Below, in pieces: positions 26,001-34,300 of a DNA stretch of 64,000 nt; positions within the stretch are counted from its first letter, which is position 1, and each line of letters opens with the position of its first letter. The position numbers and the translations under genes were made by a program. Under the pieces are notes generated by a model. The model saw only the letters and a program-made list of their open reading frames with translations. It did no database searches and had not been told where the DNA came from. The DNA comes from Manduca sexta (taxonomy: Eukaryota; Arthropoda; Insecta; Lepidoptera; Sphingidae), in NCBI RefSeq assembly GCF_014839805.1, contig NC_051128.1, positions 13,220,466 to 13,284,465 of the forward strand, written 5' to 3'.

Positions 26001-27285
26001 ACCTAATTTTAATGCATGTTCAAATTAAAGCATTCTCTGACTCAGAGATAGTACATCATGACATGTTCAAAATGTACCTTGAACTCCAGAAAAGTAGGTG
26101 AGTATCAACACGACCAAACTTCTACTATAACCCACAAAATTCCGCAAATTCCAGGTAACGGCTACATCCCCACATCGAGTCTGCGCGAGATCCTGGCCGC
26201 CCTTGATGACCAGCTCACTCCAGACCAGCTGAACGAGATGATCGCTGAGATCGACACTGACGCCTCTGGCACCGTGGACTTTGATGGTTGGTTAATAAAT
26301 AATAATACTATGATGGTTTTGACTGCCTTGGTAATGTAACTGTATTGCACATGTAATGCGACTACCGTTTTTGGGGGTCAGTTCGATACTCAGGTCGGCC
26401 AGTGATATTTAACTTCTTGCTCAATATCAGCCCAGAATCTGGGATTATGCTCGGTAAATGGCGATATGCTTGAAATTATGACGCAAAATATTCTATAACC
26501 TATACGATGATGCGGGTAATCTAGCAAGAGACCTTGAACCATATTTGAGGACATATAAATAGGTAGCCAAAATGAAGACAAAGATATAGGAATGAAAAGA
26601 AAAGAAAAACATTTTTGACATTATAAAAAAAGCGTTTCCCTAACTTTTCTACGTCGGTCTTTTATCTTCTAACATTCTTCTTGTTCTATTTTCCCATGTC
26701 GTGTACACTAGCAAAGCACGAGTACACTTCTTTTGAAAAACTGACAAATTTCAACACATTGATAAGTACGGAGCTATTCAGTGTGGGTGTCAAAGGCATT
26801 CCGGCGCCGTTCGGCATGCGGAACACCTCGGCAGCGAGGTTGCATCCAATTCTCACAGCTCCAACTTTTAAATTCTTATTTTAGATTATTAAGCTAGATA
26901 CGAATTTTATGGACCAAATTCACTTTGCTAATGTAATGTTCTAATTTCTTATATACCTATATGAGAAATTAGAAATAAAGTTACAGATTGATTTGCTAAC
27001 AACCCTTATAAATGATAATAAAGTGATCGAGAAATCTAAGCCGCTAACCGAAATGGTTGATATAAAGATAAAAAAACGAGGACACAGTAAAAATAATATA
27101 ACAAAATAGCTTTTAGGGTCAATATAAGATGTTCTATAATAGCATTATGTAAATAACGAAAAAAAGGTATAATAAATGATAAGAAATTAAAATAACGGGA
27201 TCGTAGAACAATCACAAAAGCTATAGTTTATAACATGATATTTCCTTTAATTTCAGAGTTTATGGAGATGATGACTGGCGATTAA
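4901..27285 (+). CDS. TpnC: troponin C, insect type, four exons visible, 5' end incomplete
   Basis: Calcium sensor of the thin filament in muscle; on binding calcium it relieves troponin I inhibition of actin-myosin. Exons 4901-5044, 15157-15273, 26155-26286 and 27257-27285 join in one frame to give 140 residues plus a stop, numbering the split Met as 1. Four EF-hand loops are visible: residues 10-21, 46-57, 85-96 and 121-132. Loop IV (D121, D123, S125, D129, E132) is complete. Loop I has Lys, loop II Ser and loop III Ser at position 12, where Glu or Asp is needed. The C-terminus EFMEMMTGD is typical of the family. All four introns that touch the frame are phase 1. The first coding exon (about 10 residues in relatives) must lie upstream but was not found. 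The N-terminal layout and the dead site II recall Drosophila TpnC25D from memory; the exact isoform is an inference. Calmodulin is excluded by the divergent N-lobe. Confidence 0.93.
5055..5341 (-). mobile_element. RTE-like LINE 3' end (family D), antisense in intron 1
   Basis: On the minus strand it runs from tctctcatacgtgagagtcc through gttccggtttaaagg and tgggcggtcgtatcgcttac to an A-rich end near 5055. The layout (ccggtttgaagg, accatcaggcgaacggcaagct, poly A) is that of RTE-like 3' untranslated ends common in Lepidoptera. It starts ten bases past the exon a donor, so the gene tolerated an insertion very close to a splice site. Confidence 0.7.
6335..6403 (+). repeat. Helitron-like 3' end, family K fragment
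   Basis: It contains the block ataaagcaagatttttatc and ends aaaagctag before taatt, i.e. CTAG followed by T. The same block occurs near 15600-15704 and 63455-63680. It is a fragment only. Confidence 0.4.
6822..7235 (-). mobile_element. retroposon family C copy split by a SINE
   Basis: The left part (to about 6898) matches the family C segment ending cctcgacagtc, and the right part (from about 7168) matches the segment starting caggctgatcc and running to gtgggccg. The middle, about 38 bp of family C including the attatgccggcc block, is replaced by a family A SINE (6900-7165). Confidence 0.65.
6900..7165 (+). mobile_element. 5'-truncated tRNA-derived SINE, family A
   Basis: It starts inside the head at gtccgcaggttcaaatccc (B box) and lacks the A box. 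The body and tail with gctgatattattatt are intact and nearly identical to the full copies. It sits in a family C retroposon. No clean target duplication is seen at the junctions. Confidence 0.8.
7374..7653 (+). mobile_element. Helitron-like element, family H1
   Basis: It is co-linear with 48493-48775. The 5' end is worn (gatatataaatgaatccc) and the 3' end is tcgggtcagctag before t. It contains the direct repeat ataactgtca...ataactgtcagcg seen in other copies. Non-autonomous. Confidence 0.7.
8270..8335 (+). repeat. dispersed repeat H, also at 12930, 13430, 38975 and 44255
   Basis: Shared core: attggtccattttcac, then ggattgtttattgaaaacggc. Related copies lie at 12930-12976, 13430-13530, 38975-39053 and, weaker, 44255-44310. 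The core looks like part of a short palindromic element, but its ends could not be defined. Confidence 0.5.
8763..9011 (+). repeat. tandem triplication of an 83 bp unit
   Basis: Units start at 8763, 8846 and 8929 (gtcagagcgtgaac). Units 2 and 3 are identical by eye, and unit 1 shows one substitution (c for t in the gaac(t/c)gag segment). Each unit ends tttatttatttagtacttcat. Such identity implies a very recent expansion by slippage or unequal exchange. Confidence 0.92.
9112..9371 (+). mobile_element. tRNA-derived SINE, family A, lacking its own tail
   Basis: Full head (gcggcgatagcctagttggg, B box ggttcaaatcccaag) and body are present, but the copy stops at ctaatccctctt, where an RTE-like 3' end begins. 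Its own (ATT)n tail is absent. See the adjoining RTE-like segment. Confidence 0.8.
9372..9492 (+). mobile_element. RTE-like 3' end (family D) fused to a SINE
   Basis: It matches the family D end from tactttgtaattcaaggtgt to caataaaaaaaatac with little divergence. It follows the SINE body directly, in the same orientation, so the pair looks like one chimeric retroposon. Confidence 0.7.
9677..9842 (+). repeat. 110 bp direct duplication
   Basis: The block ttggtttagatatat(c/g)gtgcatttt(c/g)caaggagatatt and following aatacgaaatcatttt occurs at 9677 and 9787 with a few substitutions. Confidence 0.75.
10246..10465 (+). mobile_element. retroposon family C copy
   Basis: It reads ggtggtaggatatattttata, then gttccgggatcagtttgtgt, aagccggcataattg and tcatctctcgtcagtcgac, and fades at tactaacataac. 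A short second copy of its end (ctctcgacagtcgacattcc) follows at 10500-10535. Open frames on both strands here are chance. Confidence 0.75.
10975..11115 (+). repeat. dispersed repeat G, also at 17510-17645 (-) and 63173-63232 (+)
   Basis: Shared core: gtttacgcgaatgttagacat, followed by aaataaaa. The first two copies also share a segment with ttcgtggtcac and a TTTCGAA-type stretch. Three copies in 64 kb suggest a dispersed element; its class is unknown. Confidence 0.55.
11428..11690 (-). mobile_element. retroposon family C copy
   Basis: It contains catttgatggtaagtggagt, ctatgccggcctgttt, gatcccggaacgcgacacac and gatataaaatatatcc-taccaccagca in the family order. Moderately diverged. Confidence 0.75.
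11970..12212 (-). mobile_element. tRNA-derived SINE, family E
   Basis: The minus strand has A-box match TGGCGTAGTTGT and a B-box region (gtttgatccccggg), followed by the body. An open frame through it on the plus strand is not a gene. Confidence 0.7.
12434..12538 (-). mobile_element. family A SINE 3' fragment
   Basis: It carries diverged tail sequence (ctctgtattatatactc, then tctactactgcgag and ggccttagtc). 5'-truncated. Confidence 0.6.
12857..12935 (+). repeat. Helitron-like 5' end, family J fragment
   Basis: It starts TCTTACTAATATAAATGCG, close to the 5' end of the family J copy at 23266, and continues to gtttgttataagtaaacac before losing similarity. Confidence 0.5.
13671..13736. mobile_element. 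tiny TIR element with TA ends
   Basis: It is bounded by TACAGTCAGCCA and its inverse TGGCTGACTATA, 66 bp in all. TA at both edges and the CAGTC-type tip suggest a Tc1/mariner-related MITE. The same tip recurs at 60697. Confidence 0.5.
14517..14864. mobile_element. MITE with 35 bp terminal inverted repeats
   Basis: The left end 14517-14551 and right end 14830-14864 are inverted copies with one mismatch (key parts: tcgtcgttgtaggtggagaa and its inverse). The interior is AT-rich, with a further inverted copy of the aactaaataactcg piece at 14580-14596. TATA at both edges could hide a TA target duplication. No transposase frame; superfamily not assigned. Confidence 0.8.
15157..15273 (+). CDS. TpnC: troponin C exon b (EF-hand II end, linker, EF-hand III start)
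   Basis: The acceptor is gctgtttcag and the donor is AAAGAAG|GTAAGA. The exon is 117 nt, symmetric phase 1. It encodes the rest of loop II (G-S-G-K-L-N-F-D-S), the central helix rich in Asp and Glu, and the entering helix of EF-hand III ending Y-D-K-E. Loop II has Ser at position 12 instead of Glu, so calcium binding at this site is unlikely. GC content is well above the flanking intron, as expected for a coding exon in this AT-rich DNA. An antisense open frame over this exon is a shadow. Confidence 0.95.
15600..15704 (+). repeat. Helitron-like 3' end, family K
   Basis: It contains tcccagaaaaatatttatcccgg and ends gcgaagaaaatctag before t, i.e. CTAG followed by T. It is like the segment near 63590-63660. 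Confidence 0.4.
16376..16607 (+). mobile_element. tRNA-derived SINE, family E
   Basis: Head with gcgtagttgtattacaatac and B box gggttcgatcccca, then the body with ctcagtatcagacaggagtc and ggctcgccccctatcacat. Open frames on both strands across it are chance. Confidence 0.8.
17510..17645 (-). repeat. dispersed repeat G copy
   Basis: Minus-strand core matches 10975-11115: acgcgaatgttagacat, then downstream aaaatccg... and tgactttcgtggtcac. Diverged. Confidence 0.5.
18924..19246 (+). mobile_element. tRNA-derived SINE, family A, with 13 bp target duplication
   Basis: Head gcggcgaaagcctagttgg, body and (ATT)n tail are all present at 18937-19233. Perfect direct repeats ttcctgtataaaa flank it at 18924-18936 and 19234-19246. 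Small internal gaps relative to other copies. It is a full insertion by target-primed reverse transcription. Confidence 0.9.
19375..19772 (-). mobile_element. tRNA-derived SINE, family F
   Basis: On the minus strand a tRNA-like head (B box gggttcgaatgtcgg, A-box-like ggtgtcgtagttgta) is followed by a body different from families A and E: it includes gtgcctcgg, actatgagagtgaagg and gaaattcggttaggaagg. A second copy of the body is at 40888-41068. Confidence 0.65.
22019..22066 (+). repeat. dispersed accgacttcaaaaaaggcgg repeat
   Basis: The string accgacttcaaaaaaggcgg then tggttctcaattcgac matches a short motif I know as very common in lepidopteran genomes. Only one copy is in this window; no ends are defined. 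Confidence 0.45.
22466..22775 (-). mobile_element. tRNA-derived SINE, family A
   Basis: Tail (aacaatatcagccctgtata), body and head (ctaggctatcgccgc) are in family order. Several substitutions make it older than the copies at 853 and 18924. Confidence 0.8.
23034..23118 (-). mobile_element. RTE-like 3' end (family D), truncated
   Basis: It matches the last 85 bp of family D on the minus strand (atggtgtttctactgtttatggg to the A-run). Heavily 5'-truncated, as is usual for LINE copies. Confidence 0.65.
23266..23574 (+). mobile_element. Helitron-like element, family J
   Basis: It starts TCTCACTTATATAAAGG after A and ends gcgagttacacCTAG before T. The interior has the blocks gaagtaaacgcagaaacagc and ggtagaccatgtcc known from non-autonomous lepidopteran Helitrons. 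No protein-coding content; apparent frames are chance. Confidence 0.65.
24078..24169 (-). repeat. Helitron-like 5' end, family J fragment
   Basis: The minus strand starts TCTTACTATAATTTATATAA and continues with gtttgttagaggtaaacgc-agaagcaactgaac, matching 23266 onwards. Confidence 0.55.
25151..25456 (+). mobile_element. RTE-like LINE 3' end (family D), long copy
   Basis: It runs from taggtctctcatatgtggg through gttccggtttgaaggacatt and tgggcggtcgtatcgcttatc to an A-rich end. About 300 bp, close to the copy at 43829-44133. It has no reverse transcriptase part left. Confidence 0.75.
26155..26286 (+). CDS. TpnC: troponin C exon c (EF-hand III loop and EF-hand IV)
   Basis: The acceptor is caaattccag and the donor is TTTGATG|GTTGGT, a GT site weaker than the other donors. 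The exon is 132 nt, symmetric phase 1. It encodes G-N-G-Y-I-P-T-S-S of loop III, the helix containing [10 protein letters not shown] (a hallmark of arthropod troponin C), and loop [13 protein letters not shown] up to the split Glu at position 12. The frame happens to stay open for some distance into both introns, which makes a longer apparent ORF that is not the real product. Confidence 0.95.
26287..27256 (+). other. troponin C intron 3 (0.97 kb, phase 1)
   Basis: This is the shortest visible intron. A degraded SINE begins about 35 nt after the donor. A short GC-richer patch at 26770-26860 contains the frame around [12 protein letters not shown] but has no supporting context. The acceptor has a good pyrimidine tract. 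Confidence 0.85.
26321..26465 (+). mobile_element. family E SINE, 3'-truncated, beside exon c
   Basis: It shows a head with ttggtaatgtaactgtattgc, a decayed B box and ctcaatatcagcccagaatc, then stops near ggcgatatgc. Old copy starting 35 nt past the splice donor of troponin C exon c. Confidence 0.55.
27257..27285 (+). CDS. TpnC: troponin C terminal coding exon and stop
   Basis: The acceptor is tttaatttcag before 27257. The exon opens with AG, completing the Glu at position 12 of loop IV, then reads F-M-E-M-M-T-G-D and stops at TAA (27283-27285). The intron thus interrupts the key calcium-coordinating Glu codon. The stop is followed by a short AT-rich 3' UTR. The 29 nt length makes this exon easy to miss; it was placed by phase and by the conserved C-terminus. 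Confidence 0.93.
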
Positions 27286-27334
27286 GAATAGAAGACATAT
27301 ACAACGAAAGTAAGCGAAATGCTCTAGTCAATAT

Positions 27335-27340
27335 AATAAA
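27335..27340 (+). terminator. polyadenylation signal of troponin C
   Basis: AATAAA lies 50 nt after the stop codon, followed within about 20 nt by a T-rich stretch (cattctttttgacg, then gttttatttat). This is the usual arrangement of a eukaryotic poly(A) signal and downstream element. The 3' UTR would be only about 80 nt. Other AATAAA strings occur in this AT-rich DNA, so position is the main support. Confidence 0.6.
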
Positions 27341-28529
27341 CATTCTTTTTGACGATCTTGTTTTATTTATATCAAGAAGAGAAAATAAGTAAGTTGTGAT
27401 TTTCAGCGACTATTCATTGTTATTCGACGCTTATATAACATCGATTGTATAGTGCTAACGGCTATTTGATTTACGCTTATTTATTTATTTGCACTTCATA
27501 TACAATAATATTTGTTCATAGGCGGACTTAATGCCATACGTATTCTCTCCCAGTCAACCTTACGGTGGAGCAGAGATGAACAAGCTAATGTTCTACTTTA
27601 TACGCCTTACCAACTGCTTTTAGTGTTCATTTTTTTGCAAACTATCTTTAGACGTAGAACTTGGTGTCTTATTTAAAAGACGTGACATACTTCCTAAAAT
27701 CTTTACAGTAAGACTCGGTGTACCATTCCGTAAGAATTACGAATTGAACGTGCCTTCAAAATCTAGACTCAGACGAAATTTCAACACAGACCGTGTAGAG
27801 AAATTCGAACAACTTTTATATTTGATATGTGGATTATATTAAAGCTTTAGGAAGAATATATGCAAGATGCGGACATTACGCCGCATACACGTGACTGACA
27901 GAAGAAGTTCTAAGTACATGAATGTATCGAAAATTCTTGTTTTTAATTTGTGTGTGATATTCGCTATCAGTCATCCTATCTTGTTCTACAGCTCGTTATG
28001 TATTACGGATATTAGTATTGTTATCTAAATATAAGATCAATCAACATCATTCCTCCGTGGTTAGAAGTATAATACCTCTCGACCTGGAAGTACAGCGTGT
28101 TTGGAACGGTCTGATCGCAACAAGCTTCTAAGACAGTGTTATAATTGTGTAGCCTGTTACTCCAGGGGTGTCTTGTATGCGCTGAAGAAATGCAGTGCAG
28201 GTTTTGGTTGGTATGTCGATGTACAGTTCACATAGGCTTAGGCACTCGGCCCGATGCTCGCTGGAATAATGGTATACTCCCAAGTGTCAACATTGAGCCG
28301 TAAGACCGGTGAAACCAACATAATGGTGCCACTCAACCCTAGCGATAGCACGTTTTTCCGCAAAAAAGGGCATAACAATACAAAGTACAAAATAATTTTA
28401 TTTGTAACCAACTAAATGTATACAGTTATAGGTTTTGGCGTCTCCTTTTGAGTAAAGTAATACTTGTATAAGGAGATACTGCTCTTCCATATCTATTACT
28501 TAAAATTTAGGCAGTTCCACAGACAACAG

Positions 28530-28775
28530 CACGCATTTATCCCAGAGGGTATGCAGAGGCGCAACTAGGGCACCCACTTTTCGCCAAGTGTGTTCCATCC
28601 CATAATGTGATAGGGGGCGAGCCTATCGCCATATCGGGGACAAATTTCGAATTCCGAGCTGATAATAAGCAGAAATACCCAAGTATCACTTTGCCCGACC
28701 TGGGATTAGAACCTAGGAGCTCAGAGCGATGCTGTACCGTGCATGCAGTACAACTACGCCACCGAGGCAGTACAT
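28530..28775 (-). mobile_element. tRNA-derived SINE, family E, near full length
   Basis: Minus-strand head with A box TGGCGTAGTTGT and B box aggttctaatcccagg, then the full body to the ctctgggataaa end. Well conserved. Confidence 0.85.
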
Positions 28776-29454
28776 GTAAGATTGAAAGGACATTTCCCTT
28801 TTGTATGGGCACTAGTTCTTTCTGATAATAACGACCACCATAGGTCTAACGATAATTAAAACTAATTCCGTGGTTACAAAGACTACTCTTGAGTAAGGTC
28901 GCCACTATCCAGCTGGGTACACGTTAATAAAATTTGAACCAAAATCCATGTCTTGTCAACAAAGTCAATTAGATGCAGACTTAGCAAACAAAGATTCATT
29001 TCAAAGACAAAGCCGTGGACAGCTTAATTAACACATGAACAGCTCCCATTCCTTTGTAAAGAAGTGTAAACTGCTTTTGGGCCGCGTCTAAGGACTGCTT
29101 AGGGTTGACACTTTTGGAGAAGAGCCATCGAACTGTTAGGATCACCGATCATTGCCACTAGTAAATATTAAAATTATATAAACAATGGTAGCATACTGGT
29201 TAATATAAATTTACGGTATGATTTATTAATCATATTTCCATAATAGACATACCATTAAATTTGTTACGAACAATTTTTGCCATTGCTTTCTTCTCCCCGT
29301 AATTAATCTAAAGTCAAAAAATTTGGATATATTTAGTTTAGAGTAACTACCTTCCGTAGGCCACCCGTATCCCGCTATTTTACTTCGCTAACGTTTTAAC
29401 AAATTGTAATCGATTTGAAATTCTTGAATGACATATATTATAAATTATAATATA

Positions 29455-29645
29455 CTAGCGACCCGCCCCGGCTTCGCACGGGTGCAATATTTCTCACTAT
29501 TTAATGGATGTTATTATACATTTAAACCTTCCTCTTAAATCACTCTATCTATTAAAAAAACCGCATCAAAATCCGTTGCGTAGTTTTAAAGATTTAAGCA
29601 CACATAGGGACAGAGAAAGCGACTTTGTTTTATACTATGTGGTGA
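29455..29645 (-). mobile_element. Helitron-like element, family H2
   Basis: The plus strand opens CTAGCGACCCGCCCCGGC, the inverse of a classic lepidopteran Helitron 3' end with a GC-rich hairpin, and closes tatactatgtggtGA (5' TC on the minus strand). The base before it is A; the base after is C where T is expected, perhaps a later mutation. 191 bp, non-autonomous. Confidence 0.75.
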
Positions 29646-30097
29646 CGTACAATCTGGTATAAGTTTGAAAATAATAATATCTCCATAGTTGATAATAATA
29701 TTTAACTTATCTATAAACAAGATTAACGGAAAATATTATGGAACACATTACTGCCAACCCTAAGTGCTATATTGACAAAACTAAGGAAAAGAGGGCATGA
29801 GCCTCAGGCTTCGTCGACACAAGTACCAAATGATTTTTCCCACCTCCGCCACCCCTACTCTTTTGATTCTCTTTGACACAACATCGCTAGTACGTATAGT
29901 ACTTTAATGAAGATATCACTTCGGTTCTACCGTAATATGATACTTGTGTTCATTTTGTTTTGTAGCATTTATATGTGATGAAATCAATTTGTAATCTTTA
30001 GTTCTATTTTTTTTTAACTTTAATATATTGTAATGAATGTCTTTAAGCTTGTCATATTCAGTATTAAGAGGTGCTTCATTAAGATTTTAATCTTTTT

Positions 30098-30300
30098 CTT
30101 GGTCTGCTGATAGTAAGTGTCCAATAGAATTTCGACTGAAGAGAAATCATTACCTATCGTCAGTTGCCACAATTATGCCGGTCTGTTGGAAGATGAAGAG
30201 GCTGATACCGGAACGCGACACACTTATGTACTTGAGCCACTATGTGTACTATGGTCGCTTTCCGGGCGAAAATAAAATATATCCTACCACCAGCAAATCT
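30098..30300 (-). mobile_element. retroposon family C copy
   Basis: It contains cgactgaagagaaatcatta, acaattatgccggtctgttg, gataccggaacgcgacacac and ataaaatatatcctaccacc. Left end degraded. Confidence 0.7.
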
Positions 30301-30924
30301 CCATTAATTACATTTAAGTTTCATGGAAATTCAATCTGGGTGACAGGGGACGACGTAATTTTATAATATGAACATTGACTGACAACATATTGACAGCATC
30401 GAAGCTCCAGTTACACCCATAGCAGCGTTCATATAAAATGTACGCTTCAATATTTCATTTGACGTCAACTGTGCGGAATCACATAATGTTGACTTTGTAA
30501 AACTGCTAATAATATAAAATCCAGCGATGACTATTCGATTATCGATAGCGATTGCATTCTTTTTAACAATATTGTAATTTACTAGTAATAAAATTCTTTA
30601 TGGATTTACACCTCAACTCTTACTTTCATTATTTTGAAACAGATCACTATCCTAAACAATCGGTAATAGTCCTAAATAAACTAATCTAATGCAAACGCAT
30701 TTGGCCCTGTACATACTACATCCTTTGATTACTGAGGACTTGTTCATTTGAGACCACAATAAAGTAAATCTCAACATCCATTATCAGGATAAATAAGGCG
30801 TTAAATACTGCGATAATCAAAACTTAATAACCTAATGATGACTCGCATAGGACAGGTTTAGACTAGTGTGGGAGTCATTATTAACTATTATAACTTTCTA
30901 AAATGTTCTTTTGGTAAATATATG

Positions 30925-30944
30925 TCATTCATTCATTCATTCAT
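30925..30944 (+). repeat. CATT microsatellite
   Basis: Five perfect tandem CATT units in AT-rich DNA. Confidence 0.85.
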
Positions 30945-31090
30945 TTTTGTTATTGGTGGATTTCCATAAAGCCATTAAAGACACAAAACTTACGTATAGG
31001 AAATCTTGTAGTGAAATAATCAACGAGTCCAAATATTAGAATAAATCGAACCAAGGGCAGAATGTAGCAAAATCATCGTATCCCAAAACT

Positions 31091-31350
31091 ATTCAACATA
31101 AAATTTAAAACAATTTTGATCCATCATCTGATACCAAAGGTGACCCACCCAACCACAGTATCAAAGGTAATATCAACAAAATCAAAAGACACATCTAAAC
31201 ACAGAAAGATAACTGTTCGTGAATAGTATTCAACATGAAATTTAAAACAATTTTGATCCATCATCTGATACGAAAGGTGACCCACCCAACCACAGCAGCG
31301 AAGGTAATATTAACAAAATCAAAAGGCACGTATAAAGCAGAAAGATAAGA
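31091..31350 (+). repeat. 137 bp direct duplication
   Basis: The block starting attcaacat(a/g)aaatttaaaac and including gacccacccaaccacag occurs at 31091 and 31228 with scattered substitutions. The second unit is in a frame open on the minus strand, which is chance. Confidence 0.85.
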
Positions 31351-34300
31351 TAATCTAGCCAATAGCGAGCTACGTCTGTCGCAGACGGTTTTATGTAAGC
31401 GTCCTTTGACCTACAAACCCAGTTCACGCTGTGGATTTCTGGGGAATGGACGGCCGAAACTTTAATTACAACTAATTGGATGGAAGTTGGCGAAGTTACG
31501 TTCTGATTGTGGTGACGCGATGTTTAAATGGGTTCATTGGGGTTGATGATTTCGAAGATTGTGGTTCTGGGCCTGCGATTAATTGCTGTGTAAGCATTAT
31601 GGACAACTGCTGCAACTGTGTTAAGATATAGGCCAACGCGTATTACTTCAATTTACATACTATAACTTTTAAGGATATTTTTTTGTTAATAGAATTAGAA
31701 TTTTGCTATATTATTCATATTTTTTCTAAAATTTAAAATAAAATAATAAAAATAATAAAAATATTTATTAAACCTTTTCTAAATCCATAATACTTGGTAT
31801 CTCTCGAACGTATGTTCAGTGCAATTTCTGAGCCACCAATTTAACACTGAGTTTTATTAAGCGATTTTCGACTCTGTTGAACTGTCAACATACGTACTTC
31901 TCTGCATTCCTATTTGGTTCCTATTGTACGTCAATAAAGACTAATGAAAATTGCTGACGAGTTTGTCAATAAAGCGTTTAGGACGACGCATTTGTTGTGT
32001 TCACTAAGTCAGCATTTACGTAGTATTCATTTACACGACACGATTTTTGTCGTCCGATCGTTTTGTAAAATGACCTGGTAAATTTTAAATATTAAATGTA
32101 ACGTGGTGGGCCCAATTTTGTGGTCAATTAGGAAAAATCACCACATACGAGCAGCAGTAATCGATGATGCCGAGTCAATAATAGATATTCTCGCATTATC
32201 AATTTGAACTCCTATTACCCTTTGATGTATATTTCGGCTGCTGTATGTTTCGAATAGTATTTTAAACGACAATGTTCAAGTACTGAACAATTCTTAAAAG
32301 ATGTATCTAATCTAATAGTTATATGATATTTAAATATTAAAAGTCTTCAAATTGAAACTTCTTTGTTTGATCATGACAATTGTGTAGGTCTGTAGATTTT
32401 TTCTGTTCAGTAAATTCTGTTTACTTACTCACATCTTCATCGTTGTTTTAATGATGATCTACTATGATAGCAGCTGATATTCGTCGATCACTTACCATCG
32501 ATGATCTCTACGGCAGATGATGATGCATCTACGGCTACAAAACGCTCAATGATTTCATGACAAAACCAATATTTGGCAGAGATTTTTGTTGTTGGTCAAA
32601 CATTTGTATCCATTTGACCTTCAATATTCTTATTTAATCCTTTGAAGATGATATAATTTATTTGAATCTAGTCTTTAAAGATTCGATTATTATATCAGTA
32701 AATACTCAAGTATTGCCAGTGTGTAAAAAAACACAATACTTGTTAATATAAGACTTGAAGTGGTCTCCAAGAGAGGTTCAGTTGTGTTCGTGCAGATATT
32801 GGAAGCGACATAAGCAACAGAAATCAATGCCGTCCAATAACAATCAAACAAACAATCGAATGATGTACAGGCGTGATAAAGCATACGTTACTGTCATTAC
32901 CTGACTTACACTCCTAAAGCTACTGGTGCTAGCGCTCCGAGCCTGCAAGAAGAAACATTCGTTCCTATACACTAGCACACACAGCTTTTTGTAGCTGCCG
33001 CAGCCTTTTGGTATGCAAATCAGCCTTTTTAGGCTAGCCTTTCACAAGCAATGCTAAACATAAAGCAACAAACCTTCCATTTTCAAAAATATTTAAAAAC
33101 AGTCAAGAAGGGCAGTGTGCAAAGAAAGTGAAGGATTATATATTTGAAAATTTGAATTGTTCTGAAAAGACGGCTAGCCGTTTCGTGCTATAGACATTTA
33201 CTAAAAGGCTACGACATATAGACGACCAAGAAGATTGACATGCTATTACAAAACCTTTTAGAAGTGAAACGATCGTTGATTAAGATCTTTGTATTGAAAT
33301 GCCTGAAGCTTGTTAGGTATTTCTGTTTTATTTAGCCCTTGTCTATCTTTAATAGATTTTTTTTATTATTTTTTAATCTTTTCTTGGTTACATACCAAGA
33401 TTTTATTTGTTTTTTTTTTATTTATAAATCAACTATTTAAATTTCTTTATCTTATTGAAAGTATAATAATAGACTATAAAGTAAAATAACAATAAACTAA
33501 AAAAATATTTTTTTGCATAATACCTCTTTTGTATGAGGTAATATTAAATATTTTTTTATATTAGTAGTTTCATCGTTTCAAATCTAAACAGGAATAGTGC
33601 AGACAGCATGGAAGGAAGGAGAGACAGAATAAACGTGCATCATCTAATCTTGTTGGTCGGGTACACAAGAAACAGTTATTCATATGGTCGTCAGCACAGA
33701 TAATTTGGAACCACTTTTGGAATGAAAACCGTAATCAATTTGAACTTTATTTCAAACACACGTAAGAAGTAATTTCCTCAAAATTTCGCAACAGATGTTT
33801 TCCTACACATCGAAGTTGAAATTAATAAATCTAAACTTTGACTCTCATTCCAAAAACAGCACAAACACGGAACAAATAATTCAATAATGCAAGCATTTCG
33901 TTTATATTGTTTGTGTAATAGGTTTAAAAACAGTGAGTAATCTCCATACATCGCCAGAGAGAAGCTAGATACGAAGGGTTGCAATCAACATTGTAAGCGT
34001 CTCTTTACAGTAAACTGACATACGTCAAAATGACAGCGTCACTTTGACAGTTCCGTCAATTTAAATCGAATTGTAGGCAATGCGTTGGTTCTTTATTCAA
34101 AAAGGTAAATCGACTTTATCGTAGAACAATGTCGCATTTGCAAAATTAAGAATCTTGAGAAGTATTCAAACATTTTGGCATATTTTTTTTAGTTTAATTA
34201 CAGTCATAATTAATGTAAGCTGGCAACACCAAGAATTTCATTTAATATATCTTTTAATAAATGTTTTGCATATGCGACTTTGCTCTATATCGTCAATATA

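Larger units (their letters stand above)
15274..26154 (+). other. troponin C intron 2 (10.9 kb, phase 1)
   Basis: It runs from GTAAGA to the cag before exon c. It holds SINEs at 16376-16607, 18937-19233, 19375-19772 and 22466-22775, a Helitron at 23266-23574 and an RTE-like 3' end at 25151-25456. 17850-18250 is less AT-rich than its surroundings and rich in CGA/GCGA motifs; its role is unknown. 19800-22000 and 24180-25140 show AT-rich DNA without recognisable features, apart from a less AT-rich patch at 20590-20700. Confidence 0.85.

Noticed and set aside
26058..26339. 93-codon plus-strand frame around troponin C exon c
   Set aside because: It is exon c read through into both introns; splice sites at 26155 and 26286 and phase with the other exons define the real product.
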